From the NCBI GenBank assembly GCA_001586195.1, contig CP014609.1, forward strand, positions 2,268,001 through 2,332,000: DNA of 64,000 bases, read 5' to 3'. Positions 47,711 through 56,906 of the stretch are shown in pieces. The position numbers and the translations under genes are program-made. The DNA is from Solibacillus silvestris. GTDB taxonomy: Bacteria > Bacillota > Bacilli > Bacillales_A > Planococcaceae. The notes under the pieces are model-generated. The model made no database searches. It was not told the origin of the DNA and saw only the letters and a program-made list of their open reading frames with translations. Each line of letters opens with the position of its first letter. Positions within the stretch are counted from its first letter, which is position 1.

Positions 47711-47876
47711 TTGTCGACGAATTTTTAAATCCGTAATAATTGTTATCGCAATGTAATAATTTGAAACTTCTATCAGTGGGGGTTTTCTACCTCCCTGAAT
47801 TAGAGGGAACACGATCTAAAACCGTCCCATCCTGTGACAGCACTTAGGGATCCATTGGGTTTTTACAGTATTCTGA
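47711..47876 (+). ncRNA. Candidate small structured RNA between mreB and radC
   Basis: On the plus strand TTGTCG (47711-47716), a 17-base spacer and TAATAAT (47734-47740) could start a transcript near 47747. GGGGGTTTT (47778-47786) can pair with AAAACC (47818-47823) around an inner TCCCT/AGGGA hairpin (47792-47808). A last stem (CCCATCC near 47826 with GGAT and TGGG) ends in T5 at 47870-47874. No reading frame fits, and I recognise no known RNA family. The rest of 47447-47919 is AT-rich with the mreB promoter region. Confidence 0.3.
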
Positions 47877-47919
47877 ATTCGTCTTACTACCTGTTAATTC
47901 GTGATTAAATAACTGCAAA

Positions 47920-47950
47920 ATAAAAAGACAAACGCTTTAATACGTTTGTC
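47920..47950 (-). terminator. Terminator of radC
   Basis: GACAAACG (47927-47934) pairs with CGTTTGTC (47943-47950), and T5 follows on the minus strand. mreB therefore has its own promoter. Confidence 0.85.
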
Positions 47951-47973
47951 CAGTTGCTTAGGATTCCTTAGAA

Positions 47974-48672
47974 TTAGAAATATCCCTTTTCTTTCATGCT
48001 TATAAACTGATGATCACCGATGATAACATGGTCGAGCAAGTCGACCCCGACTATTTTACCTGCTTCATAAAGCCTTGTTGTGACATCAATATCTTCCGGA
48101 CTTGGTGTCGGGATGCCGCTTGGATGGTTGTGGGAACAGATTATAGAAGCAGCGGAACGTTTTACAGCTTCGCGGAATATTTCCCGAGGGTGGACGATGC
48201 TGGCATTCAAGCTGCCAACAAAGATTGTTTGCTTATGAAGCACCTGATTTTTTACGTTGAGAAAGAGACAGACAAAATGTTCCTGCTGTAAGGACGTCAT
48301 ATCCTGCATTAAAAAGGTGGCTGCATCTTCCGGAGATCGAATAGTAAAGCGTTCTTCTAAATCTCTCGACGCAAGTCGTCTTCCCAGTTCAATCGCAGCG
48401 AGCAGTAAAACCGCTTTTGCTTCTCCTATTCCTTTTATCTCTGTTATTTCTTCCAGTGTTGCATGCTTTAAATTATGCAATTTTTCGAAGTTGATCAGTA
48501 CCCGGTTAGCTACGGTCAACACAGACTCTCTTTTTGTCCCGGTCCCGAGCAAGATGGCGATCAGTTCCTGATTTGACAGACTCTTTGCTCCTTGGCGGAT
48601 GAGGCGTTCACGCGGGCGGTCTGATTCATGAACATCATGGATTTTCATATTCAATAACGGTTGGACCGTCAT
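47974..48672 (-). CDS. radC: RadC family JAB1/MPN domain protein
   Basis: A 232-residue RadC (YsxA). An N-terminal UPF0758 helix-hairpin-helix region (RERLIRQGAKSLSNQELIAI) is followed by a JAMM metalloprotease-like domain with HNHPSGIPTPSPEDIDVT at about residue 180. Despite the name, no DNA repair role is established in Bacillus. ATG follows TAGGAGTGATGTAA. It lies 11 bases after maf. Confidence 0.94.
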   Translation of the reverse strand: MTVQPLLNMKIHDVHESDRPRERLIRQGAKSLSNQELIAILLGTGTKRESVLTVANRVLINFEKLHNLKHATLEEITEIKGIGEAKAVLLLAAIELGRRLASRDLEERFTIRSPEDAATFLMQDMTSLQQEHFVCLFLNVKNQVLHKQTIFVGSLNASIVHPREIFREAVKRSAASIICSHNHPSGIPTPSPEDIDVTTRLYEAGKIVGVDLLDHVIIGDHQFISMKEKGYF

Positions 48673-48683
48673 TTACATCACTC

Positions 48684-49277
48684 CTAAAATGGTAGTTTTA
48701 GTAGTTGTAATGTAAGCATTTTTTGAACTAATGTAGCAATCGGTAAACCGACGACATTATTGTAGTCCCCTTCAATACGGTCAACGAGCATGGCGCCACT
48801 CGTTTGAATTCCGTATCCGCCTGCTTTATCGAATGGATCTCCTGTCTGAACATAGGCCTTGATCAATTGCGGAGAAATTTCTTTAAATAGTACAGATGTT
48901 ACTTCTACAAAAGTATGCTCTGTTCCGTCAGCCAAAATAAGGGCTACAGCAGTCATTACTTCATGGCGATTCCCGGCAAGCTTTGTTAGATGCTCTATGG
49001 CTTCTTCCTCCGAAACAGGCTTGTGCAGTATTTGATTATTAAACACAACAATTGTATCCGCTCCGATAATACATTTCCCCTGACATTTCTTGGCCACATC
49101 ACGTGATTTCAACAATGCCACTTCTGTCACATATTCACGAGCCGTATCGACTGTTACTCTTGTTTCAACAACATCGCTCGTCACAATGGTAAACGGGATA
49201 TTCAGCATTTGAAGCAGTTCCTTTCTCCTTGGTGAAGCAGAAGCTAATATTAGTTGTTCATTTGTAGTAAAATTCAT
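48684..49277 (-). CDS. maf: Maf family nucleoside triphosphate pyrophosphatase
   Basis: A 197-residue Maf protein that hydrolyses non-canonical or dTTP/UTP-type nucleotides. LILASASPRRKELLQML is at the N terminus, IIGADTIVVF near residue 70, and DPFDKAGGYGIQ near residue 150. In B. subtilis Maf inhibits septum formation when overproduced. ATG (49275-49277) follows AGGAGGATTGGAA. Order spoIIB-maf-radC-mreB is as in B. subtilis. Confidence 0.95.
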   Translation of the reverse strand: MNFTTNEQLILASASPRRKELLQMLNIPFTIVTSDVVETRVTVDTAREYVTEVALLKSRDVAKKCQGKCIIGADTIVVFNNQILHKPVSEEEAIEHLTKLAGNRHEVMTAVALILADGTEHTFVEVTSVLFKEISPQLIKAYVQTGDPFDKAGGYGIQTSGAMLVDRIEGDYNNVVGLPIATLVQKMLTLQLLKLPF

Positions 49278-49382
49278 TTCCAATCCTCCTACCCACTATA
49301 GTAACCGAGAAAAGGAAATTTGGACAACAGCCAACTCTAGTTGCAAATATTCAAAAACAAGATTTCTGTATGTTTACATTGA

Positions 49383-49979
49383 TTAAAATGTTACTTTCAA
49401 GCAATCCAAACTCTCAAAATAATTTATAAACATATGCAGACGAACAACATTCGGATTCGTGGAAAGCTTAGAAACTTCCGTCATAAGTGCCGTCCAGTCT
49501 TTTGGCACTTGTTGTTTGTCAATTGCTTCTGTATCTTCCAATGAGAACATTTTCGAATCTTTCAATGTGACCGGCAGCTGAAATTCTGCAGGATTAGGAC
49601 AGCTGCTCATAATCGTAATTTTTTTATAAAATCCGGTCGGTACAATCGTTAATGCTGTTTCCACTTTTTCTGTGTCTAGTCGGGACCAGACAAAATACTG
49701 CTCGTCCACTTTAACAACTGCTGCCTTATTTAGCGTAGGATAAGTGCCTAAAAATTGTGCTGCACTATCAAAATTTGAAAAAACACCATGCTGCAACGCA
49801 AAATACTGTTGCTGTACTTGCTGCTCCTCGGGTGTTTGAACTGTCGGGATTGTTTCTGCAGCTTCTTCGGTTGTCGTCGGTAGTTGCAGAATAAAAACAA
49901 ATAGTATGACGCCAGCAAGCCCTGTAATACTTCCAATGAACATTGCTTGAAAAATGGCATTATTCCTTAAAGCTTTCAT
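49383..49979 (-). CDS. SpoIIB-like SPOR-domain protein
   Basis: A 198-residue protein. A membrane helix at about residues 12-33 (MFIGSITGLAGVILFVFILQ) is followed by a linker, then a SPOR-like segment (YFALQHGVFSNFDSAAQFLG, AAVVKVDEQYFVWSRL). SPOR domains bind denuded glycans at septa. B. subtilis spoIIB, which helps engulfment septum thinning, lies in this position between the folC/comC region and maf. This protein is shorter than SpoIIB (332 residues). ATG 49977-49979 is preferred to a GTG nine bases upstream. Confidence 0.72.
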   Translation of the reverse strand: MKALRNNAIFQAMFIGSITGLAGVILFVFILQLPTTTEEAAETIPTVQTPEEQQVQQQYFALQHGVFSNFDSAAQFLGTYPTLNKAAVVKVDEQYFVWSRLDTEKVETALTIVPTGFYKKITIMSSCPNPAEFQLPVTLKDSKMFSLEDTEAIDKQQVPKDWTALMTEVSKLSTNPNVVRLHMFINYFESLDCLKVTF

Positions 49980-50030
49980 CGTTGCCACAGCTCCATCTCT
50001 TTTTCATACAATAATAGCAAAATAGCGATA

Positions 50031-50056
50031 AAAAAAGAGGAGACTGCTGTCGCCTC
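50031..50056 (-). terminator. Terminator downstream of the second folC gene
   Basis: On the minus strand GAGGCGAC and GTCTCCTC pair around AGCA with one mismatch, followed by T7. It separates folC from the spoIIB-like gene. Confidence 0.65.
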
Positions 50057-50136
50057 CCTCTAAAAAGTTTTCGCTATTATTCCTCATTATTTGCAATTGA
50101 AGTCTGTTTGTTTCTATTAATTTGCTTTTCAAATCA

Positions 50137-50219
50137 GTTTGGACGCTTTCCACGGGCACTCGTGACCTTGGAGTCACAGGCATCTTGCTTTTCCTGTAGG
50201 AACCGTTTCTCCAGCTACA
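50137..50219. repeat. REP-like intergenic element
   Basis: The plus strand reads GGACGCTTTCCACGGGCAC, then a GTGAC/GTCAC hairpin (50162-50177), CTTGCTTTTCC, a TTCCT/AGGAA hairpin (50191-50202) and ends in CCAGCTACA. From memory this is a degenerate copy of a dispersed repeat of the GACGCTTTCCGCGGGCAC type common in bacilli. It abuts the stop codon of the second folC, in the place where comC stands in B. subtilis. Confidence 0.5.
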
Positions 50220-51467
50220 TTAGTGCATATTTCGTCGAATTTCACTTAGTAAATAAAGTGAGCCGGTTACAATTCGAACCGTGTCACCTTTTACTAAACC
50301 TTGTAAAAATTCGTTTACATCATCTATTATTTGTTTTTCCTTTGCTTGACTAAGTTCGTAAAGAGTCATTGCCTGCATTGCACGTTCATTATGAATATTG
50401 GCGAAATAAAAAGCATCACCGACTTCTTCCAATAACTGCAGAATTGTTTTGATATCCTTGTCCGCCAGTAGCCCGATAATAAATTCAATTCGCTTATTCG
50501 GAAAATTCTCTTTAACCGTATCAACCAATGACTGAATGCTTGCAGGATTATGCGCTCCGTCAAAATAAAGATTGGGGCTAATTTGTTCAAAGCGCCCGGC
50601 AAGTGTTGCATTGTTCACACCATTGCGGATTTTTTGAATATCTAGCAGCAGTTCGAATTTCTTTATAACTTCCAGAAAAGCAGTAATGGCCAATACCATA
50701 TTATGCCCTTGATGTTTCCCCAATAGCTGACGCTGTAAATCGGAAATAGTAATTTGCTGTAATGGGTAATCATACGTTTCTGTCCCATCAAGTTTTGTAA
50801 CGAAAAAATCCTTTCCAAACTTGGATAATAGCACATTTTTTTGAATGGCTTCTTTTTCAAAAACTTCCGTAACCTCTTCTGTCATATCCCCAATGACAGC
50901 AGGACGGTTTTCTTTCAATATACCGGCTTTATGATACGCGATACTCGTTAATGTATTGCCCAAAAAATTCGTATGTTCCAAAGCAATACTCGGTACTACC
51001 GAAACAATCGGTGTCACAACATTTGTACTGTCTTCTCTGCCGCCCATGCCTGCTTCGATTAATACTAAGTCCGGACTTTGCTCAGCAATATATAAAAGCG
51101 CAACTGCCGTCAACAGTTCAAAGTCCGTTAGTTTTCCGCTAAGCCCCGCTTTCGCCAATTGCTGAAACATCCGATCCATCTGTTCATTCGTGATTGGACG
51201 GCCATCAACCTGTATTTGGTCATGAACATCCACAATGCAAGGTGACATGAATTTCCCGACCGATAACCCGTATTCCCGTGCCATCCCTTCAATGAAAGCC
51301 AATGTTGAACCTTTTCCGTTCGTTCCCGCTAGATGAACGACATTCAGTTGTTTTTGTGGCTCACCTAACTTACGGAGCGCGAATTCAATTGCCTCCAAAC
51401 CCGGCTTGATCGCTTGTTCACTTTTCACTTGCCAACGCTCTTTATATACTTCCAGTAATGGAATCAT
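50220..51467 (-). CDS. folC: Second FolC-family protein (folylpolyglutamate/dihydrofolate synthase)
   Basis: A 415-residue Mur-ligase-fold protein with a complete set of FolC motifs: P-loop HLAGTNGKGSTL near residue 46, EAGMGGREDSTNVV near 135, SIALEHTNFLG and FDGAHNPAS near 305. ATG (51465-51467) overlaps the stop of the upstream folC copy as ATGA. The two copies are clearly diverged (for example LVLIEAGMGGRED versus IALLETGIGGRLD), so division of labour between the two FolC reactions is possible. A REP-like element and a terminator follow. Confidence 0.88.
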   Translation of the reverse strand: MIPLLEVYKERWQVKSEQAIKPGLEAIEFALRKLGEPQKQLNVVHLAGTNGKGSTLAFIEGMAREYGLSVGKFMSPCIVDVHDQIQVDGRPITNEQMDRMFQQLAKAGLSGKLTDFELLTAVALLYIAEQSPDLVLIEAGMGGREDSTNVVTPIVSVVPSIALEHTNFLGNTLTSIAYHKAGILKENRPAVIGDMTEEVTEVFEKEAIQKNVLLSKFGKDFFVTKLDGTETYDYPLQQITISDLQRQLLGKHQGHNMVLAITAFLEVIKKFELLLDIQKIRNGVNNATLAGRFEQISPNLYFDGAHNPASIQSLVDTVKENFPNKRIEFIIGLLADKDIKTILQLLEEVGDAFYFANIHNERAMQAMTLYELSQAKEKQIIDDVNEFLQGLVKGDTVRIVTGSLYLLSEIRRNMH

Positions 51468-52735
51468 GAAATCCACTCTCTTTCTATAAACAGACTGCGC
51501 ACTTCAGCGATAAAATACAAAGAGCCGGTAATAACGAGCAGCTCGTCTTCAGCCAAATGATTCATTTCTTTTTCAATTAGCACCTGCCAGTTTGAATGCA
51601 TAAACTTTTTTGAATGTGTACTTTGTTCAAATAACTGCTTCGCTGTTGCTGCACGCGGCAGATCAATTTGTGTGAAGTGCATTTCAGATGCGACATCATC
51701 CATTAACTTTATACTTACTGCATGATCCTTGTCCTGTAATGCAGCATAGACAAACTTCACTTTATGCTTCGGCGCGGTATCTTTCAAAGTTTTAATGAGG
51801 GCAGTCGTCCCTTCCGAATTATGGGCACCGTCTAAAATGACATTGTGGCGTACCCGTTCAAAACGCCCTTCCCACTTTGCATGCTGCAAGGCCAGTTTTA
51901 CTTTTTGTGCATCAAACGATGAAAGGAATAAATCGGCTGCCGTAATGGCAAGCGCGGCATTCGCCTTTTGATGTTCCCCTGCCATCGCAAGTTCAATCTT
52001 GTCAATGCTGATATTGCCTCTGTAGTCAAAAAAAGCACCTTTTTGATTCTCTACATAAAAGTGTTCGCTTATCGTATAAATCGGTGCATGCTGTTGTGCT
52101 GCCGTTTGCTGAATTACCGCCAGCGCTTCCGCATTTTTCACTCCGACAACGACCGGCTTACCTTGCTTAATAATTCCGGCTTTTTCTGCGGCAATTTCCA
52201 CATACGTTTCCCCTAGCATATCTGTATGTTCAAGCGATATCGTAGTAATAACACTCACTTCCGGGGTCACAACATTTGTCGAGTCCAAACGTCCGCCAAT
52301 ACCGGTTTCAAGCAAAGCGATATCCAATGATCGCTCCGAAAAGTATTTTAGGGCAAGTAATGTCATGAACTCAAAAAAGCTTGGAAACTTTCCGTCCAAT
52401 TTATTTTCAACAACTTCCTCAATCTCGTTTGCAATACGTAAAAAGTCCTCATCGGAAATTTGCTGTTTATTGATCGTCACCCGTTCATTCGCACGCTCTA
52501 AATGCGGAGATATGAAGGCACCGACCGTTAAGCCATGCTCGATTAAAATCTCACGCGTTGCATTCAATGTTGAACCTTTTCCATTGGAACCTGCAAAATG
52601 AATGAATTTCGTTTTTTGTTCCGGATTGCCAAGTGCATCCAGGATAATCTTCGCCGACTGTAATGGTTCGCCTTTATATTGGCTTGCTTTTAACTTAAAA
52701 ATAAAATTTGTGCACTGCTCCATCGTTTGAAACAT
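51464..52735 (-). CDS. folC: Bifunctional folylpolyglutamate synthase/dihydrofolate synthase
   Basis: A 423-residue FolC that adds glutamate to dihydropteroate and to folates. Motifs are HFAGSNGKGSTLNATRE (P-loop, about 47), GAFISPHLERANERV, ETGIGGRLDSTNVV, TISLEHTDMLG and LDGAHNSEGT. ATG follows GGGAGAGAACATA. It lies directly downstream of valS, the usual place of B. subtilis folC, and so is probably the ancestral copy, with the second copy immediately after it. Confidence 0.93.
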   Translation of the reverse strand: MFQTMEQCTNFIFKLKASQYKGEPLQSAKIILDALGNPEQKTKFIHFAGSNGKGSTLNATREILIEHGLTVGAFISPHLERANERVTINKQQISDEDFLRIANEIEEVVENKLDGKFPSFFEFMTLLALKYFSERSLDIALLETGIGGRLDSTNVVTPEVSVITTISLEHTDMLGETYVEIAAEKAGIIKQGKPVVVGVKNAEALAVIQQTAAQQHAPIYTISEHFYVENQKGAFFDYRGNISIDKIELAMAGEHQKANAALAITAADLFLSSFDAQKVKLALQHAKWEGRFERVRHNVILDGAHNSEGTTALIKTLKDTAPKHKVKFVYAALQDKDHAVSIKLMDDVASEMHFTQIDLPRAATAKQLFEQSTHSKKFMHSNWQVLIEKEMNHLAEDELLVITGSLYFIAEVRSLFIEREWIS

Positions 52736-52829
52736 TATGTTCTCTCCCTAATACGGCTAATATGTAATATATTTTATTATAGCTGAATTAAAAGAAAGAG
52801 GTACCATTATACGGTACCTCTCTTTGGCA

Positions 52830-55472
52830 TTACATGTTTTTCAGTTCTGCAATGCGTTTTTCAACTGTTGCGTATTTCGCTTCATAATCCGCCAGTTTTT
52901 CGCGCTCTGTTGCTACTAATGCTTCCGGTGCTTTTGAAACGAATCGTTCATTTGATAACTTTCCAGAAACTAATTTTACTTCTTTAGCCCATTTGTCGAG
53001 TTCTTTTTCAAGACGTGCGATTTCTTCTTCAATATTGATTAAGCCTGCAAGTGGCATGAAGATTTCTGCGCCTGAAACTACTGCTGACATTGCTTGTGCT
53101 GGTGCTTCAAGATTCGCCCCGATTGTTAAGCCATCCGGGTTACAGAATTTTTCAATATAGCCTTTGTTCACTTCAAGCACTGCCGATGTTTGTTCATCTT
53201 TTGCTGAAATCGTCATCGGTACTTTTTTGCTCATTGGTGTATTCACTTCTGCACGAATATTACGTACTGAACGGATAATATCCATTAACAGCTGCATATC
53301 GCCTGCTTCTGCCGTAAAGTTGAATGCTGGGTTTACAGTCGGCCATGCAGCTACCGTAATAGACTCACCTTCATGTGGCAAGTGCTGCCAAATTTCTTCT
53401 GTTACGAATGGCATAAATGGGTGCAGTAAACGCATCGTATTGTCTAAAACGTACGCAAGAACTGAACGTGTCGTTAATTTAGCTGCTTCATCTTCACCAT
53501 ACAACGGCAATTTCGCCATTTCGATATACCACGAACAGAAGTCATCCCAGATAAAGTTGTAAAGTTCACGGCCTACTTCACCGAACTCGTATTTATCAGA
53601 TAAAGTTGTTACACGGTCAATCGTTTCGTTCAACCGTGAAAGAATCCATTTATCCGCTGTAGAAAGGTTGCCTGTTAAATCGATTTGTTCAAATGTTAGG
53701 CCTTCCATGTTCATCAATGCAAAACGAGAAGCATTCCAGATTTTATTTACGAAGTTCCATGTAGATTCTACTTTTTCTGTAGAGTAACGTAAATCTTGAC
53801 CTGGAGATGAACCTGTTGCAAGGAAGTAACGCAATGAATCCGCACCATATTGGTCGATTACATCCATCGGGTCAACCCCGTTCCCAAGAGATTTAGACAT
53901 TTTGCGTCCTTCAGCATCACGAACTAAACCATGGATTAAAACGTCTTTAAATGGACGCTCGCCTGTAAATTCTTTCCCTTGGAAAATCATGCGACTTACC
54001 CAGAAGAAGATGATATCATAGCCCGTTACCAACGTATTTGTCGGGTAGTAGCGCTTGAACATTTCAGATTCTTCATTTGGCCAATCCATTGTAGAAAACG
54101 GCCATAAAGCAGATGAGAACCACGTATCAAGAACATCTTCGTCCTGTGTCCAATTCTCAGCATCTTCAGGTGCTTCTTTTCCTACATAAAGCTCGCCTGT
54201 TTCTTTGTTGTACCAAGCTGGAATTTGATGACCCCACCATAATTGACGTGAAATACACCAGTCATGGATGTTTTCCATCCAGCGGTTATATGTGTTTTCA
54301 AAACGATTTGGTACGAAGTTTACTTTTTCATTTTCATCTGCTTGCATTTTTAATGCTTCTTCAGCTAGTGGAGCCATTTTTACGAACCACTGCTTAGAAA
54401 GGTATGGTTCTACAACAGCATTCGTACGCTCTGAGTGGCCTACTTGGTGTACATGTGGCTCGATTTCTATTAATACGCCTGCCTCTTGTAAATCCGCAAC
54501 AATTTGCTTACGGCATTCGAAACGATCCATACCCGCATATTTACCAGCTAAGTCATTCATTGTACCATCTTCGTTCATTACTAAAATACGTTCTAAGTTA
54601 TGACGATTACCAACTTCAAAGTCGTTCGGGTCATGTGCTGGTGTCATTTTTACAACACCTGTACCGAATTCCATATCTACATAGTCATCTGCAACAATTG
54701 GAATTTCGCGACCTACGATAGGTAAAATGACAGTTTTCCCTACTAAGTGTGCATAGCGCTCATCTTCAGGGTGTACAGCTACACCAGAGTCACCTAGCAT
54801 TGTCTCCGGACGAGTTGTTGCAACGCGTAGTTTACCTGAACCATCAGCAAGAGGGTATTCCATATGGTAGAATGCGCCTTCTACTTCTTTGTGAATTACT
54901 TCGATGTCTGAAAGGGCTGTTTTGGCAGCTGGGTCCCAGTTAATAATACGCTCACCACGGTAAATGTAGCCTTTTTCGTATAATTTAACGAATACTTCTT
55001 TTACAGCATCCGATAAACCATCGTCAAGTGTGAAACGCTCTTTTGAATAGTCTAAGCCTAAACCTAATTTCGACCATTGTGCACGGATGTGAGAAGCGTA
55101 TTCCTCTTTCCATTCCCATGTTTTTTCAAGGAACTTTTCACGGCCAAGATCATAGCGGGTAATACCTTCACCGCGCAGTTTTTCTTCTACTTTCGCCTGT
55201 GTCGCAATACCCGCGTGGTCCATACCCGGCAACCATAGTGCGTCATATCCTTGCATGCGTTTCATACGAATTAAAATATCTTGTAATGTTGTATCCCAAG
55301 CGTGGCCAAGGTGCAGCTTACCTGTTACGTTTGGCGGTGGGATAACGATAGAGTATGGTTCCTTATCGCTTGTTGGATCTGCTTCGAAAAATTTGCCTTT
55401 TAACCACCATTCATAGCGGCCGGCTTCAGTTTCCTGCGGATCGTATTTTGTTGGCATTGTAATTTCCGTCAT
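52830..55472 (-). CDS. valS: Valyl-tRNA synthetase
   Basis: An 880-residue class I synthetase. The HIGH-type motif is [16 protein letters not shown] near residue 45, the CP1 editing domain has [17 protein letters not shown], and the KMSKS motif is [14 protein letters not shown] near 523. The anticodon-binding domain and the C-terminal coiled-coil arm ([20 protein letters not shown]) are complete. ATG (55470-55472) has AAGGAGAG 8 bases upstream; a longer in-frame start at 55508 lies in the terminator. It is controlled by a T-box. Confidence 0.97.
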   Translation of the reverse strand: MTEITMPTKYDPQETEAGRYEWWLKGKFFEADPTSDKEPYSIVIPPPNVTGKLHLGHAWDTTLQDILIRMKRMQGYDALWLPGMDHAGIATQAKVEEKLRGEGITRYDLGREKFLEKTWEWKEEYASHIRAQWSKLGLGLDYSKERFTLDDGLSDAVKEVFVKLYEKGYIYRGERIINWDPAAKTALSDIEVIHKEVEGAFYHMEYPLADGSGKLRVATTRPETMLGDSGVAVHPEDERYAHLVGKTVILPIVGREIPIVADDYVDMEFGTGVVKMTPAHDPNDFEVGNRHNLERILVMNEDGTMNDLAGKYAGMDRFECRKQIVADLQEAGVLIEIEPHVHQVGHSERTNAVVEPYLSKQWFVKMAPLAEEALKMQADENEKVNFVPNRFENTYNRWMENIHDWCISRQLWWGHQIPAWYNKETGELYVGKEAPEDAENWTQDEDVLDTWFSSALWPFSTMDWPNEESEMFKRYYPTNTLVTGYDIIFFWVSRMIFQGKEFTGERPFKDVLIHGLVRDAEGRKMSKSLGNGVDPMDVIDQYGADSLRYFLATGSSPGQDLRYSTEKVESTWNFVNKIWNASRFALMNMEGLTFEQIDLTGNLSTADKWILSRLNETIDRVTTLSDKYEFGEVGRELYNFIWDDFCSWYIEMAKLPLYGEDEAAKLTTRSVLAYVLDNTMRLLHPFMPFVTEEIWQHLPHEGESITVAAWPTVNPAFNFTAEAGDMQLLMDIIRSVRNIRAEVNTPMSKKVPMTISAKDEQTSAVLEVNKGYIEKFCNPDGLTIGANLEAPAQAMSAVVSGAEIFMPLAGLINIEEEIARLEKELDKWAKEVKLVSGKLSNERFVSKAPEALVATEREKLADYEAKYATVEKRIAELKNM

Positions 55473-55507
55473 GATGAATCTCTCCTTTGTCACCTTATTA
55501 TTGGACA

Positions 55508-55882
55508 TAAAAAAACTCCCTTCGTCTTAAAAAAGGACGAGGGAGTTAATTCGCGGTACCACCTTTATTTCCGAGGGGCTTAAGTCAATCGTTCGCATTC
55601 TTCGTCTCCACTCGGCAATCCTCACGAACTATTTGTTCATTGTCGTTGCTTCGTCGTTACTTGACTGGCAAATGCTTCTTTTCAGCATTTCCCCGTCATG
55701 CGCTCGCATAATTTCCTTAAGCTTTTCGGCACTTCATTCGATAACGGTGTTTAACCGGATCCTAGTTACTGTTAGTTCACTAAGTCAGCTCCTAGGCTAC
55801 CTTCTGCATGGTTGATGGAGAAACTTTTCAGCTACCGTTTCCTCTCTTGCCATCGATCTCATACGTACTCTTCCTAATCTTC
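55508..55882 (-). promoter_or_regulatory. T-box riboswitch controlling valS
   Basis: The T-box core AAGGTGGTACCGCGAA is at 55565-55550 on the minus strand. A terminator with 13-base arms (AACTCCCTCGTCC/GACGAAGGGAGTT form, 55547-55514) and T7 follows. The leader is about 370 bases, longer than the alaS one, and contains AGAGAG and GGTAGCTGAAA of stem I. A candidate valine specifier GTA is at 55800-55798. A TATAAT box lies at 55894-55889 with a poor -35. Confidence 0.88.
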
Positions 55883-55960
55883 GCTTCAATTATATAGTTG
55901 CACTTTATTTTAAGCTGTTTTTAATGAAATATCAAGCACGAATGGGGAATATACTTTAAC

Positions 55961-55988
55961 ACGTTATCCGTTCTCTTCACATATACTA
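55961..55988 (+). promoter_or_regulatory. Candidate SigK-type sporulation promoter
   Basis: AC (55961-55962), a 17-base spacer and CATATACTA (55980-55988) match the mother-cell SigK pattern AC-N16/17-CATAnnnTA. It lies about 20 bases before the small membrane protein gene. Confidence 0.45.
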
Positions 55989-56007
55989 TGCAAAAGGAGT
56001 CTGGACA

Positions 56008-56199
56008 TTGCGAAAAAACTACAATCCATATTTATTGCCTCCATGGCTGAGAAAATTCCGTTTCTTTATGCGCCATTGTATTTTGCCGATTACGATTTTT
56101 CAGGCGATCCGAACGGTCTTGCTTCCGACAACGGGTGATATATTATTGCTGGCCCTTCTAATTTTATTTACTTACTTATTGCTCACAGATTTCATTTAA
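56008..56199 (+). CDS. Small membrane protein of unknown function
   Basis: A 63-residue protein beginning with a positively charged segment (RKNYNPYLLPPWLRKFRFF). A possible weak hydrophobic stretch follows (about 23-38), then one strong membrane helix at the C terminus (about 42-60, DILLLALLILFTYLLL). TTG is the start, with AAAAGGAG 9 bases upstream, which supports real translation. It is the only plus-strand gene in the valS-to-hemA part and has a SigK-like promoter, so a late sporulation role is possible. I do not recognise a family. Confidence 0.65.
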   Translation: MRKNYNPYLLPPWLRKFRFFMRHCILPITIFQAIRTVLLPTTGDILLLALLILFTYLLLTDFI

Positions 56200-56243
56200 C
56201 AAAAAAATGTTCCGTAAGCTTCAATTCTTACGGAACATTTATT
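56200..56243. terminator. Bidirectional terminator between small membrane protein and spoVID-like gene
   Basis: ATGTTCCGTAAG (56207-56218) pairs perfectly with CTTACGGAACAT (56227-56238), with A7 and T-rich flanks. Confidence 0.9.
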
Positions 56244-56851
56244 TATTTTTTTATTTGTATTTGTACACGGCTATACGCATCGGCCAACTGTTCCAGGAAG
56301 TCAAGCTCATGTGGAACGGTTTGGGCCAGCTGCGTTGATTCTACCTCTACTTCTGCTTCTACTTCTTTTTCCGCTTGAAGTCGGGGTTGTACTTCTTCTA
56401 CAGGCTTTTGCTCCAAAACGATTTCTTCAACTGGTGCGGGCTTCTCAACTTCAGCTATTGCTTGTACTTTCTTTTCCACATCACAATGGACAGCCCAGCT
56501 GCATGAGCAGTAGCCATTATTTGGTTCTACTTTTATGTCATTTATGCGAAGTGAGACAGATTCAATATCATCGTTTGGAAAATCTACTGAAAAAGGCAGG
56601 GCATATTCGAAATAACCATGATCTTTTTCAATATCCATATGCTCGATATAGATACCTTCCTCCGTTTCATCCTCGCGTGCTACATGATCAAATTGAATAT
56701 TTCCTTTTACTACATAAATTCCTCTTACTACGACGGAATCTTCATTAATTTCTTCATGCCATTTCGGTTCTACTACTATTTTAGAATTCTCTTGAACATT
56801 TCCTAATTGCTTTGGAAATGTAAATGTCTCTTTCATTTCCCACTGTTGCAT
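56243..56851 (-). CDS. SpoVID-like spore coat protein lacking the LysM domain
   Basis: A 202-residue protein. The N-terminal SPOCS-type beta domain covers about residues 5-130 (FTFPKQLGNVQENSKIVVEP, VVVRGIYVVKGNI, FEYALPFSVDFPNDDI). An acidic linker rich in Glu and Val follows, and it ends DFLEQLADAYSRVQIQIKK. B. subtilis SpoVID is 575 residues and continues past a similar FLLK-type segment into a LysM domain that binds SpoIVA and SafA; here the stop and a terminator come exactly there. ATG follows GGGAGGGG. Position between hemL and valS is conserved. Confidence 0.8.
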   Translation of the reverse strand: MQQWEMKETFTFPKQLGNVQENSKIVVEPKWHEEINEDSVVVRGIYVVKGNIQFDHVAREDETEEGIYIEHMDIEKDHGYFEYALPFSVDFPNDDIESVSLRINDIKVEPNNGYCSCSWAVHCDVEKKVQAIAEVEKPAPVEEIVLEQKPVEEVQPRLQAEKEVEAEVEVESTQLAQTVPHELDFLEQLADAYSRVQIQIKK

Positions 56852-56906
56852 AAAAAATCCCCTCCCTACGCTTACATTATGCATAGAAAGGGAATTTATG
56901 ATTTAT

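Noticed and set aside
47760-47876. Purine or preQ1 riboswitch in the mreB-radC gap
   Set aside because: Some short matches (TTTTCTACC) recall purine riboswitches, but the conserved core pairings and a suitable downstream gene are missing.
55633-55815. Plus-strand frame of 60 codons upstream of valS
   Set aside because: It lies within the valS T-box leader.
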